64,000 nucleotides of DNA from Liminaster sp964567855 (GCA_964567855.1 CAZMOE010000002.1:111178-175177), one strand, 5' to 3'; positions 26,756-35,814 are shown, counted from the first letter of the stretch. Notes: a model not told the origin generated them from the sequence alone. Translations and numbers: made by a program.

Positions 26756-26891
26756 TGAAATTCATCACATTATGCTTATTAAAGTGCTAAAATTCCGGCG
26801 CTCGCGCGCCAAAGATTTTATTAGGTTGTGGAAAATCATTGTTTGACATTAAAACATCGCCTCGGATAAATGGTTCATGGAATCCGGTAAT

Positions 26892-26930
26892 TTATGCGAT
26901 AAATATATAAAATGTGTAACGACACGACCG
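26892..26930 (+). repeat. Duplicated upstream element, copy 1
   Basis: A 39-bp block starting TTATGCGATAAATAT and ending GACCG. It recurs at 28112-28150 with 29 of 39 positions the same, including the first 15 and last 5 bases. Both copies lie 56-63 bp before the starts of two related membrane-protein genes. Confidence 0.7.
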
Positions 26931-26986
26931 CAGCACCGGAAAGCAAACTTTCTCATTTCTAAAAACAATTACTCATATCTCCATTT

Positions 26987-28027
26987 ATGAATATGAAACT
27001 CCAAGAAAAAAATCCGGACAAGGATACATCCCTGTTATCGGAAGCCTGCAAAAAAGAAACAACAGCAGACCGGAATGCAGACAACAACGAAACAAAAGAA
27101 CCGGAATGCGCCGACAAGGAAGAAAATAAAAAACTTCAGGAACAAGAACGGATAACGAGAGAGGAGGCCGAATGGCTCAGTCTGGCAAGGTCGAAGGTAC
27201 AACCATGGGGATACAAAACGATGTACAAATGGCTGGCCTTATCATTCGTCATCGAGGCAGTCATGGCATCCATATCCTGCTATTGCACGGAAATCAGCCC
27301 GGCCTACAAAGCCTTCTTTACCAATCCGGTATTCAGATGGGCGTTACCGTTCATTACAATAATTTACACTCTGCTCTCTCCGCGTTGGATCAAACTGCTT
27401 CCCATCCCGAAAATTCCCCTTGTCACCATCCTTTTCTGGAGCGTCTGCGGATTGTGGATAGGGCCCATTGCAGAATATAAGTTACACATCCCCTATCTGC
27501 CACCCCTGGGCATATTGGCAGGCACGTTCGGAATCTCTGCGTACTATTTCTCTGTCCGGCAGGTAAATTTCTCAAAAAACAAATTACTAAGCACAACCTT
27601 GCTGCTGGGAACAATCCTCGCTTTGACAGTCACTTTCTGTCTGCAGGGAGAGCCATTTCACTATATCCTCTCTTTAGGCTGCGTGTGGGGGTTTTGTTTC
27701 CTGACAACATTTAGAGATACTCTCAATATAGGGCAGCTCGCATCCTTATCCAGTGGAAATTTCATTGTAGGCCTGACACAATTTCTTTCAAAAGACAGAA
27801 AAGAGCCCAAGAAAACGGGTTCCGATGATATAGATAGGAATCCGGAAATCAATCGGATGATCGCCATCTGCATCGAAGAGGTATTCAGCGTCTATTCCAT
27901 AATTCCTATGACGATAATAGCAATACTCTTGACGGTAATACCAACGTTCTTCTGCACTCAACATATAGGACAAAAAGGCATGCCACAATGGCTTTTAAAC
28001 ATACTACAATGGCTTTTCATGGAATGA
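26987..28027 (+). CDS. Diverged Bax-inhibitor-1 paralogue with hydrophilic N-terminal extension
   Basis: 346 residues. Residues 1-75 are highly charged and probably disordered, and about seven membrane segments follow. The membrane part aligns by eye with the BI-1 protein encoded next door: MYKW at 79-82 against MYGW, AYKAFF near 106 against AYQQFL, AGTFG at 178-182 against AGTFG at 120-124, and LTTFRDT against LTAYDT. The second conserved Asp of BI-1 (D218 in the neighbour) has no obvious counterpart; EEVFSVY stands there. The C-terminus is also longer. It looks like an old tandem duplicate that has diverged strongly, with unknown function. Confidence 0.65.
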   Translation: MNMKLQEKNPDKDTSLLSEACKKETTADRNADNNETKEPECADKEENKKLQEQERITREEAEWLSLARSKVQPWGYKTMYKWLALSFVIEAVMASISCYCTEISPAYKAFFTNPVFRWALPFITIIYTLLSPRWIKLLPIPKIPLVTILFWSVCGLWIGPIAEYKLHIPYLPPLGILAGTFGISAYYFSVRQVNFSKNKLLSTTLLLGTILALTVTFCLQGEPFHYILSLGCVWGFCFLTTFRDTLNIGQLASLSSGNFIVGLTQFLSKDRKEPKKTGSDDIDRNPEINRMIAICIEEVFSVYSIIPMTIIAILLTVIPTFFCTQHIGQKGMPQWLLNILQWLFME

Positions 28028-28111
28028 TGGCAATCATCCTAAAAATACAGGCAACGGAATCGGTGGAAATCCCGTCTCTATCCAAAGAAGCAGGCGATGC
28101 GATCCAATAAA

Positions 28112-28150
28112 TTATGCGATAAATATGCAAAAAATGTTATCGCGTGACCG
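28112..28150 (+). repeat. Duplicated upstream element, copy 2
   Basis: Second copy of the 39-bp block described at 26892-26930, placed before the BI-1/YccA gene and just upstream of its -7 element. Confidence 0.7.
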
Positions 28151-28168
28151 AGATAATGAAAATCCACT

Positions 28169-28176
28169 TACCTTTG
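28169..28176 (+). promoter_or_regulatory. -7 element of the BI-1/YccA gene
   Basis: TACCTTTG, a perfect TAnnTTTG, 37 bp before the ATG. No standard -33; the duplicated element ends 18 bp upstream and may take that role. Confidence 0.55.
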
Positions 28177-28213
28177 CTTCCATTAAAAACAGTACTTATT
28201 TAAATTCTCTTTT

Positions 28214-28918
28214 ATGGCTACAACTTATATTCGCAGCTATGAGCATGAAAACCAGGCAACCGTATTCCGCAACATGTACGGATGGATGACAATGGCGCTG
28301 GTCATTTCCGCTCTCTCTTCATTAGTATCTCTGCAATGGCTGGAGTCCAGCGTCGCCTATCAGCAATTTCTGTTCGGCACCAAAGGAATGCTGATCATGA
28401 TGGGACTTTCCATCATATTGGTGATGGTGCTTGCCGGACGACTGCAGAAGCTCTCTTTCGGAACGGCGACGGGGATTTTCATCGCCTACTCTGTTCTCAA
28501 CGGCTTATGGCTGGCCCCGATTTTCCTGATCTACACCCAGGCCTCCATCGTCTCGACACTTTTGATTACGGCAGGAACATTCGGCGCCGTGTCGCTTTAC
28601 GGCTACATCACGAAAGCCAATCTTTCCACGATAGGAAACATCTGCTTCATGGCGTTGCTGGGGCTCATCATCGCCTCGGTAGTCAACTTTTTCATGCACA
28701 GCGAGATGATGCAGTATATCATCTCCTACGCCGGCGTACTGATCTTCTGCGGCCTGACAGCCTACGACACGCAGAAATATAAAAAGCTTATCATGGAGTA
28801 TGAAGGTGAAATCACCGACGAGGTAAAGAAAATCGCCCTTATCGGAGCCCTCGAACTTTATCTGGATTTCATCAATCTGTTCCTGTATCTTATCCGCATT
28901 TTGGGTAAAAAGAAATAA
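28214..28918 (+). CDS. Bax inhibitor-1 / YccA family membrane protein
   Basis: 234 residues with seven membrane segments, normal for the bacterial BI-1 (YccA/YetJ/YbhL) family. The two aspartates that form the pH-sensing pair in BsYetJ have likely equivalents in D185 (LTAYDTQKYK) and D218 (LELYLDFINLFLYLIRIL). Members form pH-sensitive calcium leaks, and E. coli YccA interacts with FtsH; ftsH is present in this window but far away. It is followed by a strong terminator and preceded by a diverged paralogue. Confidence 0.92.
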   Translation: MATTYIRSYEHENQATVFRNMYGWMTMALVISALSSLVSLQWLESSVAYQQFLFGTKGMLIMMGLSIILVMVLAGRLQKLSFGTATGIFIAYSVLNGLWLAPIFLIYTQASIVSTLLITAGTFGAVSLYGYITKANLSTIGNICFMALLGLIIASVVNFFMHSEMMQYIISYAGVLIFCGLTAYDTQKYKKLIMEYEGEITDEVKKIALIGALELYLDFINLFLYLIRILGKKK

Positions 28919-28949
28919 AACGAACCTCCAATACACATTTTTATTCCCC

Positions 28950-28992
28950 ATCGGCACGCCCGGGTCATCTGCCCTGCGTGCCGATCTTTTTT
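28950..28992 (+). terminator. Terminator of the BI-1 gene
   Basis: A perfect 10-bp stem (28950-28959 with 28976-28985, ATCGGCACGC and complement), then CTTTTTT. It lies 31 bp past the stop. Confidence 0.9.
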
Positions 28993-29076
28993 CAGAAGCT
29001 CCCACCGGCAGAGCAAGGCCAGGGCAAAAGAAGGTAGATACTTCGGCAAAATCGCCGGCGGCTAACGCCAGATTTA

Positions 29077-29108
29077 TTTGGGTGATGAAAAGATTTGTGC
29101 TATCTTTG
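29077..29108 (+). promoter_or_regulatory. Promoter of engB operon
   Basis: TTTG (29077-29080), 20 bp, TATCTTTG (29101-29108), 20 bp before the engB ATG. The arrangement is identical to the murB promoter. Confidence 0.85.
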
Positions 29109-29128
29109 CGCAAAAATACAAAAGGTCT

Positions 29129-29734
29129 ATGGTTATAAAAAAAGCAGAATACGTCATCAGCAACACCGACTACGGAAAATGTCCGGACCACACGATGCCG
29201 GAATATGCCTTCATCGGGCGGTCTAACGTCGGAAAATCGTCGCTCATCAACATGCTGACCAGCCGCAAGGGTCTGGCCAAAACGTCAAGCATGCCGGGCA
29301 AGACACAGCTCATCAACCATTTTCTGATCAATGATAACTGGTACATCGTGGACCTTCCCGGCTACGGATATGCCAAACTGTCGCAAGCGGGGCAAGCCCG
29401 CCTGAAACGGCTGATAGAAAGTTACATCCTTCACCGGCCTCAGCTGACATGTCTGATGCTGCTTATAGACTGCCGCCACGCCCCGCTGGCCGTGGACCTC
29501 GAATTCATACACTTCCTGGGGCGTAACGGCGTCCCGTTTGCCATTATCTTCACGAAGCTGGACAAACTTTCGGCCAAGCAATGGGAGGATCGCCGGAAGG
29601 CCTACATCGCCCGACTCCGGGAAGACTGGGAAGAACTGCCGCCGATCTTCGCCACATCGTCGGAAAAGGGTACAGGACGCGATGAAATCCTCGATTTCAT
29701 CGAAAATATCAACGACGAACATAATCGGAACTGA
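29129..29734 (+). CDS. engB: Ribosome biogenesis GTPase EngB/YsxC
   Basis: 201 residues from the ATG at 29129; an upstream frame to 29078 overlaps the promoter and is excluded. G motifs are complete: G1 GRSNVGKS (30-37), G3 DLPGYG, G4 TKLD, with GKTQLINHF typical of YihA/YsxC. It helps mature the 50S subunit. It heads a plus-strand run with DUF4494, yggS and tsaE. Confidence 0.96.
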   Translation: MVIKKAEYVISNTDYGKCPDHTMPEYAFIGRSNVGKSSLINMLTSRKGLAKTSSMPGKTQLINHFLINDNWYIVDLPGYGYAKLSQAGQARLKRLIESYILHRPQLTCLMLLIDCRHAPLAVDLEFIHFLGRNGVPFAIIFTKLDKLSAKQWEDRRKAYIARLREDWEELPPIFATSSEKGTGRDEILDFIENINDEHNRN

Positions 29735-29819
29735 ATCCCCAGGGAGGCCGGCAGCACTGAGGCCGACACAGACTTCTGACGGGAAAAATATATCACAATA
29801 CATAATAAACAAGTAAGAA

Positions 29820-30302
29820 ATGGCCATGCACAATTGGTACGAGTGCCGCGTGAAATATGAAAAGACACTCGAAACAGGAACAAACAAGAAAGTGACCGAA
29901 GCATACCTCGTCGACGCGATGAGCTTCACCGAGGCGGAAAACCGCATCATTGAAGAAATGACGCCCTACATCAGCGGGGAATTTGAAGTCACCGCCGTGA
30001 AAAAGGAAAGAATCAGCGAACTCTTCGCCGACGAAAACGGAGACCGCTGGTATCGCTGCAAAGTCATGTTCATCACGCTCGACGAAAAGAGCGGTGTCGA
30101 GAAGAAAACCGCTTCCGTCATGCTGGTTCAGGCCGGCGACTTCCAGGCCGCCGTCAAAAACCTCTGCAACGGCATGCAGGGCACTATGAGCGACTGGGAA
30201 ATCAACACCATCAGCGAAACGGCGCTCATGGATGTCTTCCCGTTCGATGCGGAAAAGGTACCGGCACAGGCAGGCACGGGCGACGGGACCGCACAGGCCT
30301 GA
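29820..30302 (+). CDS. DUF4494 protein
   Basis: 160 residues, soluble. It matches DUF4494, a short Bacteroidota family beginning MHNWYECRVKYEK and containing VTEAYLVDAMSFTEAENRI and a second half with WYRCKVMFITLDEKSG that echoes the first, suggesting an internal duplication. Function unknown. The start could also be the second Met (29826). It sits between engB and yggS, 16 bp before the latter. Confidence 0.85.
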   Translation: MAMHNWYECRVKYEKTLETGTNKKVTEAYLVDAMSFTEAENRIIEEMTPYISGEFEVTAVKKERISELFADENGDRWYRCKVMFITLDEKSGVEKKTASVMLVQAGDFQAAVKNLCNGMQGTMSDWEINTISETALMDVFPFDAEKVPAQAGTGDGTAQA

Positions 30303-30318
30303 TGAAAACGGACAGCCT

Positions 30319-31029
30319 ATGTCGGTCGCAGAAAATCTGAGACAAATACGTTCGACATTGCCGCCCGGCATAACGCTGGTGGCAGTGTCGAAATTCCATC
30401 CGGTGGAAGCGCTGCGCGAGGCATACGATACCGGACAGCGTATCTTCGGCGAAAGCCGCGAGCAGGAACTGACAGCCAAGCGCAAGGCGCTGCCCGAGGA
30501 CGTGGAATGGCACTTCATCGGCCATCTGCAAACCAATAAGGTAAAGTATATCGCTCCGTTCGTGACGCTGATACAAAGCGCGGACAGCCGGCGGCTACTG
30601 GATGAAATAGACCGCCAGGGAGCGAAAAACGGACGCATCATCGACTGCCTGCTGGAGGTGCACATCGCTGCCGAAGAGAGCAAATCGGGCTTCTCGGCCG
30701 AAGAGGCGGCCGGCCTGGTGCTGGGGACCTACGCAGCGGGAGGCTGGCCCAACGTACGGATACGCGGCCTGATGGGAATGGCGACAAACACGGACGACGA
30801 GACGCAGATTCGCAGCGAGTTCCGCACCCTGGCCGCCCTGTTCCGGCAGATCTCAAGCGAAATACCTGCCGGCGGGACGGAAAAAGCGGCGGCATGGGAC
30901 ACCCTTTCGTTCGGCATGAGCGACGACTACGGCATCGCCATCGAAGAGGGAAGCAACATGGTGCGCATCGGCACCCACATCTTCGGCGAACGGGAATATC
31001 CCGCCCCGCAGGCACCAATGACAACGTAA
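30319..31029 (+). CDS. yggS: PLP homeostasis protein YggS/PROSC
   Basis: 236 residues from the ATG at 30319; a longer frame overlaps the previous gene and is not used. It is an alanine-racemase-like TIM barrel that binds PLP through the lysine of VAVSKFHP. HFIGHLQTNK and LSFGMSDDY are conserved phosphate-side blocks, and GTHIFGER closes the family signature. It maintains the pool of free vitamin B6 and has no known enzyme activity. It lies 18 bp before tsaE. Confidence 0.95.
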   Translation: MSVAENLRQIRSTLPPGITLVAVSKFHPVEALREAYDTGQRIFGESREQELTAKRKALPEDVEWHFIGHLQTNKVKYIAPFVTLIQSADSRRLLDEIDRQGAKNGRIIDCLLEVHIAAEESKSGFSAEEAAGLVLGTYAAGGWPNVRIRGLMGMATNTDDETQIRSEFRTLAALFRQISSEIPAGGTEKAAAWDTLSFGMSDDYGIAIEEGSNMVRIGTHIFGEREYPAPQAPMTT

Positions 31030-31047
31030 CACATCATCACAATCATC

Positions 31048-31458
31048 ATGAAAATAGAAATCGAGAATGTCGGCGCTTTGGCCGACGCGGCACGAAAATT
31101 CATCGAGGCCATGGATCAGGCCACCGTCTTCGCCTTCCGCGGTGAAATGGGCGCCGGCAAGACGACCTTTATCAAAGCGATCTGCGAAGCGCTGGGAGTG
31201 GAAGACACCATCAACTCGCCGACGTTCGCCATCGTCAACGAATACCGTTCGGCTACGGCGGAGCTGATCTACCACTTCGACTGCTACCGCATCAGGAAAG
31301 AGGAAGAGGCGCTGGATTTCGGATTTGAAGACTATATGGAAAGCGGCGCGCTCTGCTTCATCGAGTGGCCGGAAAACGTTGAGAATCTATTGCCCGGCGA
31401 CTGCGTGAATGTCCGCATCACCGTCAACGAGGACGGCAGCCGCAGCGTAGAGTTCTGA
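31048..31458 (+). CDS. tsaE: tRNA threonylcarbamoyladenosine protein TsaE
   Basis: 136 residues. Walker A is GEMGAGKTT (32-40); SPTFAIVNEY, YHFDCYRI and FIEWPENV are the family motifs. TsaE is the ATPase partner of TsaB and TsaD in making t6A on tRNAs that read ANN codons. Last gene of the engB run; no terminator hairpin is visible before the convergent DUF4286 gene. Confidence 0.95.
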   Translation: MKIEIENVGALADAARKFIEAMDQATVFAFRGEMGAGKTTFIKAICEALGVEDTINSPTFAIVNEYRSATAELIYHFDCYRIRKEEEALDFGFEDYMESGALCFIEWPENVENLLPGDCVNVRITVNEDGSRSVEF

Positions 31459-31477
31459 CCGGATACCGAAGCTGGCA

Positions 31478-31789
31478 TCACAGATCGACAACGCGCATGG
31501 GTGTGCTGAACGTCAGCACCTGCTGACCGAAGCGGGCCGAGAAATCGGCATCGAGCGCATTGCCGGCCGCCTGCTTCCAGGCCTTCAGTTCGGCGACGGA
31601 ATCGGTTTCGACCATCAGAGAATAGGCAAACACATCGTCGCCGACACTGGTCAGAAGCCTGACAAAACGCGGATTCCGCAGCCGGCCGCCGGCAAGAACG
31701 CGGGGCAGGTATTCGTCGCGCATGTATTGCAGGAACTTGGGAACGAGGCTTTCGCCCGTAACATGGAAAGAGGTGTTGTAGATCAACAT
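31478..31789 (-). CDS. DUF4286 protein
   Basis: 103 residues, soluble. It begins MLIYNTSFHV and ends STPMRVVDL and has the length and pattern of DUF4286, a small ferredoxin-like-fold family (compare EthD or Dabb domains) with no known role. It follows uvrA on the same strand by 84 bp. Confidence 0.8.
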   Translation of the reverse strand: MLIYNTSFHVTGESLVPKFLQYMRDEYLPRVLAGGRLRNPRFVRLLTSVGDDVFAYSLMVETDSVAELKAWKQAAGNALDADFSARFGQQVLTFSTPMRVVDL

Positions 31790-31812
31790 AATACTTTATC
31801 GATTAAGGACAG

Positions 31813-31846
31813 CAGGACGCGGCATGACAGCCGGCGTCCTGTTTTT
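31813..31846 (+). terminator. Hairpin with T-run between uvrA and DUF4286 gene
   Basis: CAGGACGC (31813-31820) pairs with GCGTCCTG (31834-31841), followed on the plus strand by TTTTTATT. The U-run points rightward although both flanking genes run leftward, so it may stop stray plus-strand transcripts entering uvrA antisense, or act as a weaker stop for uvrA. Confidence 0.45.
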
Positions 31847-31873
31847 ATTGTTGCCGGTGACAAGAGCGGCGGC

Positions 31874-34732
31874 TCAGCGCCCCGCCGTCAGTTCGCGGCG
31901 CAGGAATCGGGTTGTAGGCGTTTCGGCAGCGCGGCTCTTGTCGTCGGCCAGGCCGCAGATCTCTTCGGGCGTGCCGCAGGCGGTCACATATCCGCCGTCG
32001 CGGCCACCGTCGGGGCCCATGTCGATGATATGGTCGCAGCACTTGATGACGTCGAGATTGTGCTCGATGACAATGACCGTATTGCCCCTGTCGACAAGGC
32101 GGTTCAGCACCTCCATCAGGACGCGGATATCCTCAAAATGCAGGCCGGTAGTAGGTTCGTCAAGAATATAGAGCGCATTGCCGGCGCTTTTCTTCGACAG
32201 CTCGGTGGCCAGCTTCACGCGCTGGCATTCGCCGCCGCTGAGGGTCGACGAAGGTTGTCCCAGCTTGATGTAACCCAGTCCGACATCCTGAAGGACCTTG
32301 ACCTTGTGAAGGATGTGAGGAACATTTTCAAAAAACTCTACCGCCTGATTGACCGTCATATCCAGCACATCGGCGATGCTCTTGCCCTTGAAACGGACTT
32401 CCAGTGTCTCGCGGTTGTAGCGTTTGCCGTGGCAGGCTTCGCAAGGCACAATGACGTCGGGCAGGAAATTCATTTCGATGGACTTGTAGCCATTGCCCGC
32501 GCAGACCTCGCAGCGGCCGCCGCGGATGTTGAACGAGAAACGGCCGGACTTGTAGCCGCGCATCTGGCTCTCGGGCAATGCCGTGAAGAGGGCGCGAATA
32601 TCGGAAAAAAGGCCCGAATAGGTGGCCGGATTGCTGCGCGCGGTGCGGCCCAGCGGCGTCTGGTCGACGTCGATGACCTTGCCGATATTTTTCAGGCCCT
32701 CGACTGCAGTGTAAGGCAGCGGCTGGCGGTAGGAACGATAAAAATGCTGGCTCAAAATGGGCTGCAGCGTGCCGTTGATCAGCGACGACTTGCCCGACCC
32801 CGATACGCCGGTGATGCCGATGAGGCACCCGAGGGGGAACGAGACGTCCACATTCTTCAGATTGTGCCCGGTGCATCCGCGCAGTGTCAGCGTAAGTCCG
32901 TTGCCGGGGCGCCTGACGGCGGGAATCTCTATCCGACGGGTGCCGTTGAGGTAATCGGCCGTCAGAGTGGCCTGCTTCAGCATGTCGGCCGGCGTTCCCT
33001 GAAACAGCAGGTTGCCGCCCAGGCGGCCGGCCATCGGCCCGATATCGACGATATAATCGGCCGCCAGCATCATATCGCGGTCATGCTCGACGACGATAAT
33101 CGTATTGCCCAGGTCGCGCAATGCTTTCAGGGAACGGATCAGCAGCTCGTTGTCACGCTGATGAAGCCCGATGCTGGGTTCATCCAGAATGTAGAGTACG
33201 TTGACCAGCTGCGAACCGATTTGCGTCGCCAGACGGATGCGCTGACTTTCGCCGCCGCTGAGGCTCATGGAGGGACGGTTGAGGGAAAGATAGCCCAAGC
33301 CGACCTCCAGCAAGAAACGGAGGCGGGTACTGATCTCCTTCAAAACCTCGGTAGCCACCGTGCGCTGGCGTTTTGAAAGCTGTCCGGGCAACTGGTCGAC
33401 CCATTCGGAGAGTTCGGCCAGCGTCATGTCGCCTACCTCGGCAATGTTCTTGCCGCCGATGAAGTAGTGAAGCGCCTCGCGGTTGAGACGGTGGCCATGA
33501 CATTCCGGACAGGTGCGGGTAACGTTGCAGGAGCTGATCCAATGGCGGTCGGCCGCCTTGCCGCTCTCCTCGGCGACATACTCCAGATGCTTGATCACCC
33601 CTTCGTAAGGAATGGAAAGCAGCGAATGCCCCGGCAACTCTTCGGCAATGCGGTAGCACTTGCCGGTACCGAGCAGGATGTCGTCTATCGCATTGTCGGG
33701 AAGCTCGGCCACAGGCGTGTCGATCGACAAGTCATAGGATTTCAGAAGGGCCTCGATCTGCAAAAATATCAGCGATTTCTTTTTCCTGCCCAACTGCCCG
33801 ATGGCTCCGTCGGCAATGCTGAGGGAGGGATCGGGAATGAGCTTGTCGCGGTCTACCGCCGAGATGACACCCGTACCGTGACAGCGGGGACATTCGCCCA
33901 TGGGCGAATTGAACGAGAAATCATGTGGGGCGGGGTCCTTGTAAGAAAGGCCGGTGACCGGATCGACCAATGTGCGCGAATAGTGACGGACGTCGCTGTA
34001 ATTTCCCTCCTCGTCGCGCTTGTCGGCATCCATGACCATGACCATCCCCCCTCCCATCTTGAGAGCGAGGCGCACGCTTTCGCGCAGACGCTGCTCGTCG
34101 GCCTCGCCGACCTGCAGTTTGTCGACCACCAGTTCGATGTTGTGGTTCTTGTAGCGGTCGACCCTCAACCCGTAAAGCATTTCGCGCACCACGCCGTCGA
34201 TGCGGACGAAGAGATACCCTTTCTTGCGCATCTGATCGAACAGCTCCTGATAGTGTCCCTTGCGGTTGCGCACCAGCGGCGCCAGCAGGAAAACCCGCCG
34301 CCCGGTATAATGCTCGCCGATGAGGCGAAGAATGCTCTCCTCGCTGAACTTGACCATCTTCTCGCCGCTAAGGTAAGAAACGGCCTCGCCGGCGCGGGCG
34401 TAAAGCAGACGGAAAAAGTCGTAGATCTCGGTCGTGGTGCCCACCGTGCTGCGGGGATTGCGGTTGACGGTCTTCTGGTCGATACTGATCACCGGGCTGA
34501 GACCGCCGATATAGTCGACATCCGGCCGCTCAAGATTGCCGAGGAAATTGCGTGCATAGCTGGAAAAGGTCTCGATGTAGCGACGCTGACCTTCGGCATA
34601 GATGGTGTCGAAAGCCAACGACGACTTGCCACTGCCTGAAAGACCGGTGATTACCGTCAGGCTGTGACCGGGAATCGTCACGTCGATATTCTTTAAATTG
34701 TGGACGCGGGCGCCCAATACTTCTATTGCCAC
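31874..34732 (-). CDS. uvrA: Excinuclease ABC subunit A
   Basis: 952 residues, full length. Two ABC ATPase halves have Walker A GLSGSGKS (near 31) and GVSGSGKSS (near 640) and ABC signatures LSGGESQRI and LSGGECQRV. Zinc-module cysteines are present (CPRCHGTG, CPECHG, CEVCAGNG, CEACHG). UvrA finds DNA damage with UvrB at the start of nucleotide excision repair. The start is GTG at 34732, right before AIEVLGARVHNLKN; there is no in-frame ATG upstream. A -7 element lies 24 bp further up. Confidence 0.97.
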   Translation of the reverse strand: MAIEVLGARVHNLKNIDVTIPGHSLTVITGLSGSGKSSLAFDTIYAEGQRRYIETFSSYARNFLGNLERPDVDYIGGLSPVISIDQKTVNRNPRSTVGTTTEIYDFFRLLYARAGEAVSYLSGEKMVKFSEESILRLIGEHYTGRRVFLLAPLVRNRKGHYQELFDQMRKKGYLFVRIDGVVREMLYGLRVDRYKNHNIELVVDKLQVGEADEQRLRESVRLALKMGGGMVMVMDADKRDEEGNYSDVRHYSRTLVDPVTGLSYKDPAPHDFSFNSPMGECPRCHGTGVISAVDRDKLIPDPSLSIADGAIGQLGRKKKSLIFLQIEALLKSYDLSIDTPVAELPDNAIDDILLGTGKCYRIAEELPGHSLLSIPYEGVIKHLEYVAEESGKAADRHWISSCNVTRTCPECHGHRLNREALHYFIGGKNIAEVGDMTLAELSEWVDQLPGQLSKRQRTVATEVLKEISTRLRFLLEVGLGYLSLNRPSMSLSGGESQRIRLATQIGSQLVNVLYILDEPSIGLHQRDNELLIRSLKALRDLGNTIIVVEHDRDMMLAADYIVDIGPMAGRLGGNLLFQGTPADMLKQATLTADYLNGTRRIEIPAVRRPGNGLTLTLRGCTGHNLKNVDVSFPLGCLIGITGVSGSGKSSLINGTLQPILSQHFYRSYRQPLPYTAVEGLKNIGKVIDVDQTPLGRTARSNPATYSGLFSDIRALFTALPESQMRGYKSGRFSFNIRGGRCEVCAGNGYKSIEMNFLPDVIVPCEACHGKRYNRETLEVRFKGKSIADVLDMTVNQAVEFFENVPHILHKVKVLQDVGLGYIKLGQPSSTLSGGECQRVKLATELSKKSAGNALYILDEPTTGLHFEDIRVLMEVLNRLVDRGNTVIVIEHNLDVIKCCDHIIDMGPDGGRDGGYVTACGTPEEICGLADDKSRAAETPTTRFLRRELTAGR

Positions 34733-34755
34733 GTTGAATACGATATTTGAACGTG

Positions 34756-34763
34756 CGAAGATA
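34756..34763 (-). promoter_or_regulatory. Probable -7 element of uvrA
   Basis: TATCTTCG on minus, one mismatch from TAnnTTTG, 23 bp before the GTG start. It supports the choice of that start. Confidence 0.45.
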
Positions 34764-34973
34764 ATGTTTTTCCCGAATATCCGGAACAGAAAAGGACTAA
34801 AAATATCATCGATACCCCTTCCGGCCGCGCGTTGACGATTTATAACATTCCCGTTGCGAACCTATTTTCCGCCCCGGAGGTTATAATGTCGAAAAGCGGC
34901 CCCGGAAATTCCGGCGCCGGTCTTCCACAAGAAAGAAAAACTGATTCCTCAAACAAGATAAACCTAAAAGACT

Positions 34974-35405
34974 ATGCTAACCCCCGTCAAAAAAAATTCC
35001 CAGCAGTGGCTGCCTGCCCTCTTCAACGACTTCTTCGGCAACGAATGGATGCGCTCGACATCCTGCAACGTGCCCGCTGTCAACATCCGGGAATGCCCGA
35101 CCTGTTATAAGGTTGAACTGGCTGCCCCCGGCCTGAAGAAAGAAAATCTGAAAGTCAATATCAACGATGAGAATCAGTTGGTAGTCAGCGTCCATAATCC
35201 TCGGGAAGAAGACCTGAAGGATGATCAGGGCAAGTACCTCCGCCGGGAATTTTCATACACCCAGTTCCAGCAGACGATGCTCCTTCCGGACAACGTGGAA
35301 AAGGATAAGATCGAGGCCAAGGCCGAAGACGGCGTCCTGACAATCACGATTCCGAAAAAGGCAACAACGCAGACAAATCAACCCAAGCAAATCGTAGTAC
35401 AATAA
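34974..35405 (+). CDS. Small heat shock protein Hsp20
   Basis: 143 residues with an alpha-crystallin domain at about 35-130. Visible marks are YKVELAAPGLKKENLKV, the LRREFSYTQFQQTMLLP block and DGVLTITIPK. It binds unfolding proteins in an ATP-independent way as an oligomer. The 210 bp upstream are non-coding; I see no clear CIRCE-like repeat. Confidence 0.93.
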   Translation: MLTPVKKNSQQWLPALFNDFFGNEWMRSTSCNVPAVNIRECPTCYKVELAAPGLKKENLKVNINDENQLVVSVHNPREEDLKDDQGKYLRREFSYTQFQQTMLLPDNVEKDKIEAKAEDGVLTITIPKKATTQTNQPKQIVVQ

Positions 35406-35806
35406 TCGTATCGCCGGCTGGAACCGGGCTCTTTCCGCCCTCCGTCCTCTCCCTCCACTCCGCTTATGAAGTGCAATCGGGAGGTTCGGAGGGCATTCCG
35501 TATCCCGTCGGCCGCCCCAAGCGGCACGCGAAAGACTTTCCGCCACGGGCGCAGAAACGGTCGTTCTGCTGTCAATCCGATACTCATTATATATACTGCC
35601 CGATTTTTCCCCGGCACCCCCACGCCGGAGACCGCCGGAATTACATACACGATTCATGACAGAACAGGCCGCCGGGGTAAAGATAGGGAAACGCTTGAAA
35701 ATATACAGCCGGCCAAGACGGGGAAAAACAAGGGACCGCCCTCTGCTCACCATCCCCGGCCGGAAAGATTCCTGACCATTTCCGCCCCCGTCTCAATAAA
35801 ATGATG
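35406..35806. other. Intergenic stretch without a recognisable gene
   Basis: About 400 bp after hsp20. Overlapping open frames exist on both strands, but their translations are basic, low-complexity and match no family. I see nothing except the promoter before the next gene. Confidence 0.5.
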
Positions 35807-35814
35807 TATCTTTG
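35807..35814 (+). promoter_or_regulatory. -7 element of the HTH gene
   Basis: TATCTTTG, 34 bp before the ATG. No -33 at normal distance. Confidence 0.5.

Noticed and set aside
31727..33376. Long open frame (549 codons) on plus opposite uvrA
   Set aside because: It lies wholly antisense to a certain uvrA, and its translation has no family features; high GC makes long shadow frames likely.
35253..35804. Frames of 112-166 codons on both strands after hsp20
   Set aside because: Basic, low-complexity text, partly antisense to hsp20, without start signals or family marks.
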